DNA of 30,159 nucleotides, from positions 1-30,159 of IMG/VR virus record IMGVR_UViG_3300025280_000115; one strand, 5' to 3'. Source of the stretch: a virus. Positions 6,783-16,264 of this stretch are shown here, one piece after another. Position 1 is the stretch's first letter, and every line of letters begins with the position of its first letter. Below the pieces are notes generated by a model. That model was not told where the DNA came from. It did no database searches and worked only from the letters and a program-made list of their open reading frames with translations. Made by a program: the position numbers and the translations under genes.

Positions 6783-7382
6783 ATGGGTACAGCGTTAGCT
6801 ATAGCAGGACTAATAGGAGCAGGAGTAACTGCAGGCACATCTATTTACGAGGATGATCAGCAAGAGGAAGCACAAGAAGCCGCCGAACAAATGCAAGAGC
6901 AACAGCTTCGAATTAACGAAGATAGTGCAAGAGCTAAAGCCGCTCAACAGCAAATTGTGAGAGACAACCAGATACAGTCAGTCATGGCTCAACAGAAAGT
7001 CATAGCTGCGGCCCATGGCATGGCATTGAGCAGTGGCTCATTTCGCGCATTAGAAGAAGCTTCATACAACAATTTCGCTCGGGATACTCAGGTAGCAAAT
7101 ATGAATCTTCAGATCACAGAAGACGATCTCAATTCCAGAATGGATGCTGCTAGATCAGATCTCTCTTCTGAAAAATCGGCTGATTGGGCGCATGGAATTG
7201 AAAGTGCCGGTAGTTCTCTTTTTAATATGGGATCTTTAGCGGGGAAATACGGAAGTAAATCTCCGTCGGATGATGAAGCAGGCAATTACTCTTGGCAAGA
7301 CGAAGACGACCACAAATTGGATGATCCGAAGATTTCTTATTCTGACTGGGCATCTAATTATCAATCGAAGTTTTGGGAGTAA
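6783..7382 (+). CDS. Internal virion protein, gp14-like
   Basis: The product has 199 residues, very close to T7 gp14 (196). The N-terminus is a glycine/alanine-rich hydrophobic segment (ALAIAGLIGAGVTAGTSIY), followed by a long Gln/Glu/Ala coiled coil (about 25-130). The motif AAHGMALSSGSFRALEEASY is typical of small internal virion proteins. These are ejected first and may form a pore in the outer membrane. The C-terminal third is acidic and polar. AGGAGAG precedes the start. Confidence 0.75.
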   Translation: MGTALAIAGLIGAGVTAGTSIYEDDQQEEAQEAAEQMQEQQLRINEDSARAKAAQQQIVRDNQIQSVMAQQKVIAAAHGMALSSGSFRALEEASYNNFARDTQVANMNLQITEDDLNSRMDAARSDLSSEKSADWAHGIESAGSSLFNMGSLAGKYGSKSPSDDEAGNYSWQDEDDHKLDDPKISYSDWASNYQSKFWE

Positions 7383-7387
7383 TACTA

Positions 7388-9895
7388 ATGAGCAGAAGTT
7401 TTCCAAAATATAATCAGAGCGTACCAATTGAGGAAGTTCAACCCGATATGTCGGGAGCGCAGTCTAAACTCTATGAAGGCAAATTAGACCAGACCTTTGC
7501 TAATACTTTAGATACGCTTTCAAATAATATAACAGACAAGATAGCTACCGTGAAAGGGCGGCAAGATGCGGAGAAACAAGGCGAGAACTGGAAGCCTGCA
7601 ACCGATCTGACACAAGCTGGCCGTGATTATAATCTTTCCGGCCAAACTGTTGCCCGAAATTTTACGACCAATGATATGGGTATGGCTTATACCAAAATGT
7701 ATATGGGAGTAATAAATAAGCCCATAAATACCTCAAAAAATGGTTCTATTGCAGACCTACAAGGACAAATGGATAGCTATACCAAGCAATTAATGATTGG
7801 TAAATCTCCTGAAGTTCAGTCTTGGATTCAGCAAAATTATCAACATGCCCAAGCCATTTACATGCCACGGATTGCAGAAAAGGTAGCGTTACAACAACGT
7901 GCAACTTCTTCTGCAGCAGCGTTAGTAAATGCTGATTCTGCCGATAGTTTAGTTGAAAATGCTGCTTATGCTTATGCAAATTCTCCAGTTGGGTCAACTA
8001 AGGGCACCTCCGCTGAACAACAAGCTGCACAAAAAAACTCCGCTCTTGGAGAAGCATTTGCTCATGCGCAAGTACAATCACGAATAGCAAATAAGCAATT
8101 ATTAGCCCAGGGAGATATTAGACCAGAAGTATATGCAAACCGTATTGCTAACTCTAAATATAGAACAGCTCTCGCTCTACAAAAAGGAAAACTAGATTAT
8201 TATATTTCTAATTATAATCTTTTTGCTTCTAAATCGACGCCACAAGAAAATGCAGCCTATATTAAAAATATAGAGAACTACGGTGAAAACTACAGGAACT
8301 CTGGTTTAGATAATAATATAGAGGGCAAACAAAGAATAGCCAATTACTTAGATGGTCAAGTTAAATCGTTTATGACGATTCAAAGGTCTCAAAATGCTTC
8401 CGTCTTATCTGATGCTTCACAAGGTGTGGTTTTGGGTTATACCGGCAACCAAACCAAGATAAATTCGATATGGTCTAAATTAGCTCCTTTTGGAACTACA
8501 GAACAGAAAGTTAAGTATAAAGAAAGCGTATATGCTGGACAAGTTAGCAGAAGCTTGATGAATTCTGCCCCAACGATGCAGTCTTTAAATATCTTGCGCC
8601 AAAACTTGCTCACCAATCCTTCTTATGGTCAGAATCCTGAGCGAACCATTCCACAAGCGACTCTAGATAAAGCGCATCAATTTACCTTAGCTAAAATTTC
8701 AGAGCTTCAGCAAGCTGCTCATCATGATCCTGCTGCATTTATTATTAAAGGCAAAAATGCAATAGATTACATTCAGTCTATCCAAGATCATATTCCCGGA
8801 TCGACTGTTTCTCAAAGAGAGCAACACCAGGCTGTATTTAATGGAATTGTCAATAACTCAGCAGTATTAATGGATAATACACCATTCTCACCTGAGGTTT
8901 TAGCTGCAATTCAAAAGAAAGGAGACTTTCTAGTACAGCAAGAAAAAGCTAATGGCTTGTATCCAAAGATGACGACTAATGCTGATTTAGCAAATATGGT
9001 TCACATTATGAATACTTCCGATCTACACGTGGCTAAACAGCTGTACTCAAACATTATGAGAAATGATGCCCCTCATGCTTATATCTGGGAAGCTAATTTA
9101 ATTCAAGCTAAGTTATCGCCTAAAGTTTTCTGGTTTTCTATGCCAAGTGATAAAGCTTTAATCGATCATGCTGACTATTTCAATGATCCTAAAAACATGA
9201 AAACCGCTATGGAAATAACTGGAGTAAAGTCACTTAAATCGATGACAAACATGTTTATCTCTAATTCAAGTTTAATGGACAAACTTGCGAACTTAAGGAC
9301 TTCCTACTCTAACGTCTTTACCCCTCAAGCAACTTCAAATACATTAATGAACAGCCTAGAAACTCAAATAGCAAAAGAAGTTATGTACAGAAGCATGCAG
9401 GGAGGGGTTTCTTTTAAGTCTGGCTTGCAAACTTACGGTACTAAAGTTGTCCAAGATTTTCTATCATCAAAATACCAGAACCTAAGTCTACGAGTTCCTG
9501 TATCCATTACAACTAAATCCTATCCTCACGGCATAAAACTCAGTATGCCTAATATTACTTCTCTTATGGATTACACCAAATCAATGGCTTTGAAAAACCT
9601 CAATACAGATTATTACACCAAACATATAGAAAATAAAAATGAGAAAACTATTCATTTATCAATGACTAAAATTGCCATACAAAGTGGTAGGTTTGTACCA
9701 TCCCCTGATGGAAGAGGCCTTATACTAGTTGACTCTGTAGGTCATCCAGTAATGATGAAAAATGGGCAAATGGCAGGTTTTAGCTGGGAAGATTCGGTTG
9801 ATCCAACAAAGGTTCATCTAGCTCAATCTTCCAATAGTTCTCTGCCCTCTATTAGAAATGATTTTATTACAGATTTGATTGCAGGATTCATTTAA
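7388..9895 (+). CDS. Internal virion protein, gp15-like
   Basis: The product has 835 residues. The start at 7388 (ATG with GGGAG eight bases away) is preferred over an in-frame TTG at 7373. It is largely helical with many Gln, Asn and Lys residues and no membrane segment or catalytic motif that I can see. Its position after the gp14-like gene and before two further large proteins matches T7 gp15, a core protein ejected into the cell to form part of the DNA-translocating channel. The stop overlaps the next start (TAATG), so the two are coupled. Family assignment rests mainly on gene order and size. Confidence 0.6.
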   Translation: MSRSFPKYNQSVPIEEVQPDMSGAQSKLYEGKLDQTFANTLDTLSNNITDKIATVKGRQDAEKQGENWKPATDLTQAGRDYNLSGQTVARNFTTNDMGMAYTKMYMGVINKPINTSKNGSIADLQGQMDSYTKQLMIGKSPEVQSWIQQNYQHAQAIYMPRIAEKVALQQRATSSAAALVNADSADSLVENAAYAYANSPVGSTKGTSAEQQAAQKNSALGEAFAHAQVQSRIANKQLLAQGDIRPEVYANRIANSKYRTALALQKGKLDYYISNYNLFASKSTPQENAAYIKNIENYGENYRNSGLDNNIEGKQRIANYLDGQVKSFMTIQRSQNASVLSDASQGVVLGYTGNQTKINSIWSKLAPFGTTEQKVKYKESVYAGQVSRSLMNSAPTMQSLNILRQNLLTNPSYGQNPERTIPQATLDKAHQFTLAKISELQQAAHHDPAAFIIKGKNAIDYIQSIQDHIPGSTVSQREQHQAVFNGIVNNSAVLMDNTPFSPEVLAAIQKKGDFLVQQEKANGLYPKMTTNADLANMVHIMNTSDLHVAKQLYSNIMRNDAPHAYIWEANLIQAKLSPKVFWFSMPSDKALIDHADYFNDPKNMKTAMEITGVKSLKSMTNMFISNSSLMDKLANLRTSYSNVFTPQATSNTLMNSLETQIAKEVMYRSMQGGVSFKSGLQTYGTKVVQDFLSSKYQNLSLRVPVSITTKSYPHGIKLSMPNITSLMDYTKSMALKNLNTDYYTKHIENKNEKTIHLSMTKIAIQSGRFVPSPDGRGLILVDSVGHPVMMKNGQMAGFSWEDSVDPTKVHLAQSSNSSLPSIRNDFITDLIAGFI

Positions 9896-11622
9896 TGAAA
9901 GAGCCAATTATTTCCTCACCAGAAAACGAAGATCAATCAGATTGGCTGCCTACTATTGATGTGGACAATACAAACTACAATTCTTTACCTGCGAGCACAT
10001 TAATAACACAATCTCCGTCAGCAACTCAAGCCGCAATGTCCAAGATTAATCCTTCTCAGGACATTCCTAATCGCTGGTTTTCTTTGAAGGCCTCAATCTA
10101 TGCAGGAGTAATGTCTCCTTGGAATATCACGCATGATGCGTGGGCCGGCATGAAATACTTAGATGAGAGGTATATAGATAAAGATCCTGACGCAGCTTCT
10201 CAGTACCTTAAAAGCTGGGGTGATGCACAGAAACAAGCTCAATATGCTATAGCTTCTTTGCCAGATGACAGCTTTACTAACAAGTACCTCATTAAGGATG
10301 GTGGATCCTTGCTTGGTGGAATGCTCGACCCAATTACTTTAGGCATAGGAGCGAAAGTTCATGCAGGCGTAGAAGGATTAGAAGGCTTAGCAGCACTAAG
10401 TGAAGCTGGTAGGGCAAGTCAAATAGCTATGCGTGCAGCAAAAGGTGCTATCTCCGGAGCAGGCACAGCTTTATTAGCTGGCACAACTGCAGCTGCATTC
10501 AATCCTATCCTTCCCAACCATATTACAGTGGGACAAATTGGCAGACAAATGGGTGGCTGGGCTCTTTGGGGAGGAGCATTAGGTGGTATAGGCGGCGTAT
10601 TATCATCAGATGATGTAAAAGGTATAAATGGCGAAGGTAATGCGCAAGCTAAAGCTGATTCACGTGTAAACCCTGTGGCTACTGTCGACGCGGCATTAGA
10701 CGAAAATAACTCTAAATATGAAGAGCAAAACGGTGAAGAGAGAGACAATGAGACTATTTCTAAGCTTATCCAGAAAAGAGGAGATGTTCTGATAAATATG
10801 TCATCCTTAGCTGATCAAATATCTGACGATCCTGGCGTCCAGGAAGATATTCAAAACTTGGCTCTAACACCTCTTGTACAGCTAAATCACGAGAAAGGTA
10901 CCCTAGGCATCATCAAAGAGGGGTCGCCAGAGGTTTATAAAAAATTATCGTTTCTTCCTGATATGATTAAAACAGCCTTGTATGATTCCAATGCAGCCAA
11001 AAGAGTATCAGAAATAGCCGATTTACCTCCTGCAGAAGTCACTCCCGAAGACGAAGAATTTGTATCAAAGATGGGTACACATAAAGGGGAGCTTCAAGAA
11101 ATAGAAAATAGTCCAAGAGGAAATTCAGTAAATTCTGTTCATCTTAACGCCAGAAAAGAGCATCTAAGAGATTTGATAGCTAACCCTCCAGACAACAAGT
11201 TTCAATCAGATTATTTGCCCCAGCTTAATAAAGCTGCTTTACAACTATCGAAAATTAACGATTCCATTGCCTTATTAAACAATAAGAAGGAAATCTTTAA
11301 CACTTCTCGCGAAGCAGGTCGACCTACTTTTGTAAGTAATGCCACAGCCACTCTGGAGGGAGAAAATTCAGCAACTGGCCATCCCGACTCAGGTAAAATC
11401 ATCGATCAGAAATTAAACGAAGATGATCCCGGGAATGTAAAACCAGCTGAAGAAGAGTTTGAATCTGCCATGGAAAAGAGAATAAAAGATCTCCAAGAGA
11501 GCGGTAAGCTCACCCCTGAGGATGTCGAACTATTAGAGAGCGTTAAAGCTCTAAAAGCTGGTGATAAAAATGAGACTAAATTATTGAATGCAGCTATTAA
11601 ATGTATTGTAGGGGATGAATAA
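9895..11622 (+). CDS. Internal virion/ejection protein with hydrophobic core
   Basis: The product has 575 residues. The N-terminal ~70 residues are polar. Residues about 135-235 contain several glycine-rich hydrophobic stretches (SLLGGMLDPITLGIGAKVHA, AISGAGTALLAGTTAAAF, ALWGGALGGIGGVLSS), as in ejection proteins that insert into membranes. The C-terminal half is acidic and helical. I see no lytic transglycosylase motif, unlike T7 gp16. It is joined to both neighbours by TAATG overlaps. The function is inferred from context and composition. Confidence 0.55.
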   Translation: MKEPIISSPENEDQSDWLPTIDVDNTNYNSLPASTLITQSPSATQAAMSKINPSQDIPNRWFSLKASIYAGVMSPWNITHDAWAGMKYLDERYIDKDPDAASQYLKSWGDAQKQAQYAIASLPDDSFTNKYLIKDGGSLLGGMLDPITLGIGAKVHAGVEGLEGLAALSEAGRASQIAMRAAKGAISGAGTALLAGTTAAAFNPILPNHITVGQIGRQMGGWALWGGALGGIGGVLSSDDVKGINGEGNAQAKADSRVNPVATVDAALDENNSKYEEQNGEERDNETISKLIQKRGDVLINMSSLADQISDDPGVQEDIQNLALTPLVQLNHEKGTLGIIKEGSPEVYKKLSFLPDMIKTALYDSNAAKRVSEIADLPPAEVTPEDEEFVSKMGTHKGELQEIENSPRGNSVNSVHLNARKEHLRDLIANPPDNKFQSDYLPQLNKAALQLSKINDSIALLNNKKEIFNTSREAGRPTFVSNATATLEGENSATGHPDSGKIIDQKLNEDDPGNVKPAEEEFESAMEKRIKDLQESGKLTPEDVELLESVKALKAGDKNETKLLNAAIKCIVGDE

Positions 11623-14192
11623 TGGCAAAGAAAAACGAATGTGCAAAAGAGCTTTACAACCTTATAAATAAGAAAGACATCGATGGAAATTATGTATATC
11701 CAGAATATGAAGCCCAGAGAGAGCTAACACAGTCGGATCTCAATAAACTAGAAAGACAGCTCAGAGCTATGAGCGATAAAATAATGAAGGGCGATCCCTC
11801 ATTAACTCCAGCTGAAGCTAGGCTCAAAGTATTTAAAGTTAAAATGGATGATTTAAATACTTTAGTAGAAAACTACAAAAAACGAGTTCAGAAAAATATT
11901 TTAACGAAAAATGCAATTGATGTTATGCTAGAACTACAAAAGTATAACCCTAAGGCTGTGATGAGAAAATTGTTCGTTGGAGGAGGTCATGAAATAGACC
12001 TGAAAACTGGGGAAGGAACAGGAACCAAGGATGATATTAAAACGTCTGCTGAAGCTACTGCAAGCCTTTTTCTAAAATCATTTATTACAGATCTGGAGAA
12101 GATCAATGGTACTCCAGATTTGATGAAACAAGACACATCGGCTGCTGTGGCAGATCAAGTTATGAAAGGAGAATTTTCTGACGACAGAACTGGAAAGTTA
12201 GCTAGAATAGTAGCAAAACATTCTGCTCGTATGGTTAAATTTCTGCGGCAATCTTCAGTAGATATAAACGAACTAGAAGGGCGCATAGCTTACCAATTCC
12301 ATAATGCAGGAAAAATGCTTACTCCTTCGGGACTGAGCAAAGAAATTAGAAATCTGAAAGGATCAGGGGAATATGATGCTATAGTAAAAAATTCTAAACT
12401 TAAAAAATTTGATTCTCAGTTTGTAGCTAGACATATGTGGAAAAAATTTATTCTCCCAATTCTCGATCTTGCTCGATCCTTCCTTGATGTTGATACGAAT
12501 GACCCCAAAGCTATAGATGATGCATTAAATGAAGTCTGGGATCACATTATTAATACACAAACCACATCATTAGATAAATCTATCACTCCCCGGAAATCTT
12601 CGTTAGCAATGTCCATTGCGTCTAAGCAAAGGAAACTCTTTATTAAGGATGGTACCTCATATGTTAATTATCAGATTAAATATGGTGGAGGATCTCTGTT
12701 AGATACGATCGTAGCTGATACTATGAGAAACGCTATGAAAATAGCATTAATTGATCGCTTTGGGCCTGATGCCGAAGAAAACTTTAAATATATGACGGAC
12801 AAGCTCCAAGAAGCACATAAAGGAACTACCGCTGCGAATAAATCAATCAGGGACATGAAATACATGTTTCAAAATGCGTCAGGTAAAATTTATGGTATGG
12901 ATCATGGCAAGATCGGTACATTTTTCAAGAACATTCAGGTTTTTAATAATCTGACAAATATGGGCCAGACTATATACCGAGTTGTTACTGATATGCCCAA
13001 TCAATATGGATTAATGAGATATGGCTGGGGCATGGGAAGGATTGATGCGCTTAAAACCAATATCGACAGTCTAATGAACGCTTTTGGGACCTCTAGAGAG
13101 CAAAAAGATGTACTAGATCTTTGTCATGTGGTCTCCAAACAGTTCATAGGCTCTTCAAATGCCTTTGGAGCGAAAATAGATGGGTTGACTGGGGCAATGG
13201 CAAGGTTAAACAATCTACAATTTACTTTAAATTTGCTGAAATTTTGGGATAGAGGGATAAATAATGGTGCCCAGATAGGATTAGCTCGACATCTTTCAAA
13301 CTTTGCAGATAAAGATTTAAAATCCCTCCCTAAGGCTGCTCAGAAAACGTTAATGGCATATAATTATTCACCCGAAGAATGGGATCTTTGGCGACAACAT
13401 CAAACTCAAATTGAAGGCCATGGAAAATATCTTGTTCCAGACGCTTGGTCTGAGATGTCGGACAAAGAAATATCAGGTTTAACCGGTGCTAAAACATCAG
13501 ATGAAATTGCCGAGCAACGCCAGAAGCTACTCATTAAAGCTATCAGTATGTTTCACGATCAATATAAATATTGTGTTCCTGGATTCGATTATCTTCTTGA
13601 CTCCCATAAAAAAAGAATAATTGCATCTTCGCCTTGGGGTATGGCAGTCAACTTGCTAACGCAATACAAGTCTTATTCTGTCGGATTCTATAATAGGGTT
13701 TTAATGCGTGCTATCAGAGGATCAGATACCAAGGGTGAAATGCTTGCCCAGTTGGGACAAATAGTCACAGGAACTGCGGCATTAGGCATGATAGGAATGT
13801 ATGCTAAAGCCAAAATGGATAATAAACCATTTACTTTGGATATATTTTCAGATGATCCAAAAGAAAGATTACGAGCTGGCGCAAATATTGCAAAAGCCAC
13901 TTTGCCAGCAGGAGGAATTGCAGGAGATATTATTGGCGCCTTTGCTTCTCCTCACCCGTCTATCTTAGATGAAATGGGTCCTACTATTTCGGATGCTAAT
14001 TCAATTTTACTCTATCTTAATTCGTTAGCTCAACATACCACCAATTTTATGTTTGACGAAAATCGCGCATTTCGTAAAACCGCTTTGCAGCAGACAGAAC
14101 ATCTAGCTAAAAATCATATACCGTTTTCGAGAAACTGGATGGCCGTCTCAGTCTGGAACCATTTCTTTTCTCAACAAGAGAATCAACAATAG
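11622..14192 (+). CDS. Large internal virion/ejection protein
   Basis: The product has 856 residues and is mostly helical and basic. The N-terminal 100 residues are coiled-coil-like (LNKLERQLRAMSDKIMK). A hydrophobic segment near residues 710-725 (GQIVTGTAALGMIGMYAK) and glycine-rich helices near 755-775 could insert in a membrane. No enzyme motif was seen. By position it occupies the gp16 slot between core proteins and the tail fibre. The C-terminus ends with FSRNWMAVSVWNHFFSQ, an aromatic tail. Recognition is by gene order only. Confidence 0.5.
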   Translation: MAKKNECAKELYNLINKKDIDGNYVYPEYEAQRELTQSDLNKLERQLRAMSDKIMKGDPSLTPAEARLKVFKVKMDDLNTLVENYKKRVQKNILTKNAIDVMLELQKYNPKAVMRKLFVGGGHEIDLKTGEGTGTKDDIKTSAEATASLFLKSFITDLEKINGTPDLMKQDTSAAVADQVMKGEFSDDRTGKLARIVAKHSARMVKFLRQSSVDINELEGRIAYQFHNAGKMLTPSGLSKEIRNLKGSGEYDAIVKNSKLKKFDSQFVARHMWKKFILPILDLARSFLDVDTNDPKAIDDALNEVWDHIINTQTTSLDKSITPRKSSLAMSIASKQRKLFIKDGTSYVNYQIKYGGGSLLDTIVADTMRNAMKIALIDRFGPDAEENFKYMTDKLQEAHKGTTAANKSIRDMKYMFQNASGKIYGMDHGKIGTFFKNIQVFNNLTNMGQTIYRVVTDMPNQYGLMRYGWGMGRIDALKTNIDSLMNAFGTSREQKDVLDLCHVVSKQFIGSSNAFGAKIDGLTGAMARLNNLQFTLNLLKFWDRGINNGAQIGLARHLSNFADKDLKSLPKAAQKTLMAYNYSPEEWDLWRQHQTQIEGHGKYLVPDAWSEMSDKEISGLTGAKTSDEIAEQRQKLLIKAISMFHDQYKYCVPGFDYLLDSHKKRIIASSPWGMAVNLLTQYKSYSVGFYNRVLMRAIRGSDTKGEMLAQLGQIVTGTAALGMIGMYAKAKMDNKPFTLDIFSDDPKERLRAGANIAKATLPAGGIAGDIIGAFASPHPSILDEMGPTISDANSILLYLNSLAQHTTNFMFDENRAFRKTALQQTEHLAKNHIPFSRNWMAVSVWNHFFSQQENQQ

Positions 14193-14201
14193 GAGCAAAT
14201 T

Positions 14202-15536
14202 ATGCCTACTACTCCCGCAACGCAAACCGTTTATTCATTCGTCTCAACCGGTGCAGCTACTTATACACTTATCCCTCAATGGATTTTTCAGCAAGCTGAT
14301 ATTCGTGTCTACATTAATGGAACACTTCTGGATGATACAACTTACTCCGTTGACGCTATAACTTCAGGAGATACTGCGAGTTATTCCATTACGTTTACAA
14401 CGCCGCCTATCGTTGGAGCTACTATAGCTATAGTGAGAGACATAGAAATCTCAGAGCCAGATAATTTTGCACCCGGTGCGCCTTTAACTGCAGCCGATCT
14501 CAACAACAAATTCGACGTGAATTTTATCTTGGATAATGATCTTCAATATTATAGCGATAATATCACTCCAAAGTATAATATCCCGTCTTTGGTTGAGGGT
14601 GACCTAACCTCAAAAGATCTTGTCTTGCCTCAGCTTTCAACTCCAGGAGCTGGCGAAACTCCTAGAGTTTGGGCTAAAGATGAAACCGGAGATATAATAG
14701 ACGCTCCACTAGATCCAGGCGGAAAAACTGCAGCTGAACTCGAAACCGAACTGGCAGAGAATGCCGATGCTACGGGATCCGGCGCTACTATGATAGGCTA
14801 CTTCGATACGCAAACTACGACGCCTTCAAATGTGCAAACTGTTCTTGATACTAAAGCCAAGTATACTGGACCCACAGGGAAAATCGTGAGTGGCAATGGA
14901 CTAACTTCTGATGATTCATCAGCAGCTGCGACATGGGTGTACACTCTTCCGGCGAGTGGAGGATATGATAGAAATATAGTTCTAGGGAAAGAAAACCTTA
15001 ATTTCGCTACGTATATCCAAAGTAAGGCAGTGGAGGTGCGGACAGATATTCCAGGTGGCGCATTTTCTTGGGCTGAAGGCTCACCGAGCCCAACCGTTCC
15101 GGCTACAAGTTTCTCAGATACGACGCTGGCGACTAGAGGTTGGGTAGCTGAGAATACTATCGCTGTTGTAGATACGGGGGGTACCAAGAGAATATCTAGG
15201 GGCTGTGTGCATAGAGTTTATGAACACACCGAAGGAGGTGGAGGAGCTGGTGGAGTCATCTCTGTTACTAATACAGCAACAGTGAACACGTGGACTGATG
15301 GGATTATCCCCAATACTGCGGATCCAGCAAAAGTTAAAGCCGTTGTTATAACCAATTGGTATATTACTGTCCCTCCTGTTGGTGCTATGCCTTTGGCCAC
15401 TTGTGAGGCCGCAATGATGCAAACTACTCCTGGGGGAGTTCTTACGTATACGCTGACCGTAGAAGCAGTAACTCTTGCTGATCCTTATCCAGCAAATCAG
15501 ATCGATATGCTAATAATTTTCGATTATTTCGAATGA
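14202..15536 (+). CDS. Tail fibre/receptor-binding protein
   Basis: The product has 444 residues. The first ~150 residues resemble the T7 gp17 N-terminal adaptor that anchors fibres to the tail: QTVYSFVSTGAATYTLIPQW, then ADIRVYINGTLLDDTTYSVD and IVRDIEIS, with LTAADLNNKFD at the end. Residues about 150-300 are Thr/Gly/Ser-rich and repetitive. The C-terminal domain contains GGGGAGG near residue 347 and ends in beta-rich sequence, probably the receptor-binding tip. It should set host range. AGGAG lies upstream. No chaperone gene is evident next to it. Confidence 0.75.
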   Translation: MPTTPATQTVYSFVSTGAATYTLIPQWIFQQADIRVYINGTLLDDTTYSVDAITSGDTASYSITFTTPPIVGATIAIVRDIEISEPDNFAPGAPLTAADLNNKFDVNFILDNDLQYYSDNITPKYNIPSLVEGDLTSKDLVLPQLSTPGAGETPRVWAKDETGDIIDAPLDPGGKTAAELETELAENADATGSGATMIGYFDTQTTTPSNVQTVLDTKAKYTGPTGKIVSGNGLTSDDSSAAATWVYTLPASGGYDRNIVLGKENLNFATYIQSKAVEVRTDIPGGAFSWAEGSPSPTVPATSFSDTTLATRGWVAENTIAVVDTGGTKRISRGCVHRVYEHTEGGGGAGGVISVTNTATVNTWTDGIIPNTADPAKVKAVVITNWYITVPPVGAMPLATCEAAMMQTTPGGVLTYTLTVEAVTLADPYPANQIDMLIIFDYFE

Positions 15537-15546
15537 TAGGAAAACA

Positions 15547-16050
15547 ATGATTAACACGACCCAGCTTCTTAGACTCATCATCGATCCCGCTCTAGATGCG
15601 CTAAAGATGAATAGCGCGGCAGCAAGACGACTCTTGCTATTTACGTGTGCATCGGAGTCTAGAATGGGTACATATATCAAGCAATTCCCAGTCGGCCCTG
15701 CTTTGTCCATCTACCAATTGGAAAGGCGCACATATTATGACCTGTGGGACTCTGTCCTTGAGTACAAACCTCGTTTGACACGCAAAGTATTAAACATCTG
15801 TGAGTACGTTGCCGAACCTTCTGCAAATTGCTTAATGTGGGATCTGCGCCTTGCCACAGTAATGGCTCGAATTCAGTACTGGAGATGGCCTGAGAGGCTG
15901 CCAGAAGCCGATGACGAGGAGGGGCTAATTAAGTACTACTATAAATACTGGGCCCCTAATCCAAAATTTACGTCGCTAGAAGACGCTACTTCTAGAATCA
16001 ATTCAATACTTAACCTAGGAGACAAACATGAGTATACCAAAACCGCTTAA
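15547..16050 (+). CDS. Putative endolysin with lysozyme/transglycosylase-like motifs
   Basis: The product has 167 residues. The segment CASESRMG, with E37, is followed 13 residues later by GPALSIYQLERRT. This resembles the catalytic Glu and the GLMQ..P.T signature of lysozyme-like lytic transglycosylases. I infer an enzyme that cuts peptidoglycan to release virions. No signal peptide or membrane segment is evident, so a holin would be needed, and the next gene fits that role and overlaps by 23 bases. Similar proteins in podoviruses are usually left as hypothetical. The rest is helical and Trp/Tyr-rich (MARIQYWRWPERLPEAD). Confidence 0.5.
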   Translation: MINTTQLLRLIIDPALDALKMNSAAARRLLLFTCASESRMGTYIKQFPVGPALSIYQLERRTYYDLWDSVLEYKPRLTRKVLNICEYVAEPSANCLMWDLRLATVMARIQYWRWPERLPEADDEEGLIKYYYKYWAPNPKFTSLEDATSRINSILNLGDKHEYTKTA

Positions 16051-16264
16051 ATCTAGAAAATTATGGCTGACAATCCTCGGATTCGGAGTCACACTAGTCA
16101 CAAATATGTTGAATTTGCCTGCCGCTCTAGTTCATAATATCACAAATGTGATCGAACTATTGGTGCCCACCTATGTTGGGGCTCAAGGTTTTGTCGACGG
16201 TTTGAGATATCTTGCTGAACGACCAGCCAAGAAAACCACATCTAAGAGAAAAAATGCCGCTTAA
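16028..16264 (+). CDS. Putative holin
   Basis: The product has 78 residues. A basic N-terminus precedes a hydrophobic helix at about 13-31 (LWLTILGFGVTLVTNMLNL) and a second, weaker one at about 36-56 (NITNVIELLVPTYVGAQGF). The C-terminus is strongly basic (ERPAKKTTSKRKNAA). Size, two membrane helices and a charged tail fit a small holin that permeabilises the inner membrane for the endolysin. The start at 16028 has TAGGAGA upstream and lies inside the putative endolysin gene; the end overlaps the terminase start by 11 bases. Identification is by features, not by family. Confidence 0.6.
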   Translation: MSIPKPLKSRKLWLTILGFGVTLVTNMLNLPAALVHNITNVIELLVPTYVGAQGFVDGLRYLAERPAKKTTSKRKNAA

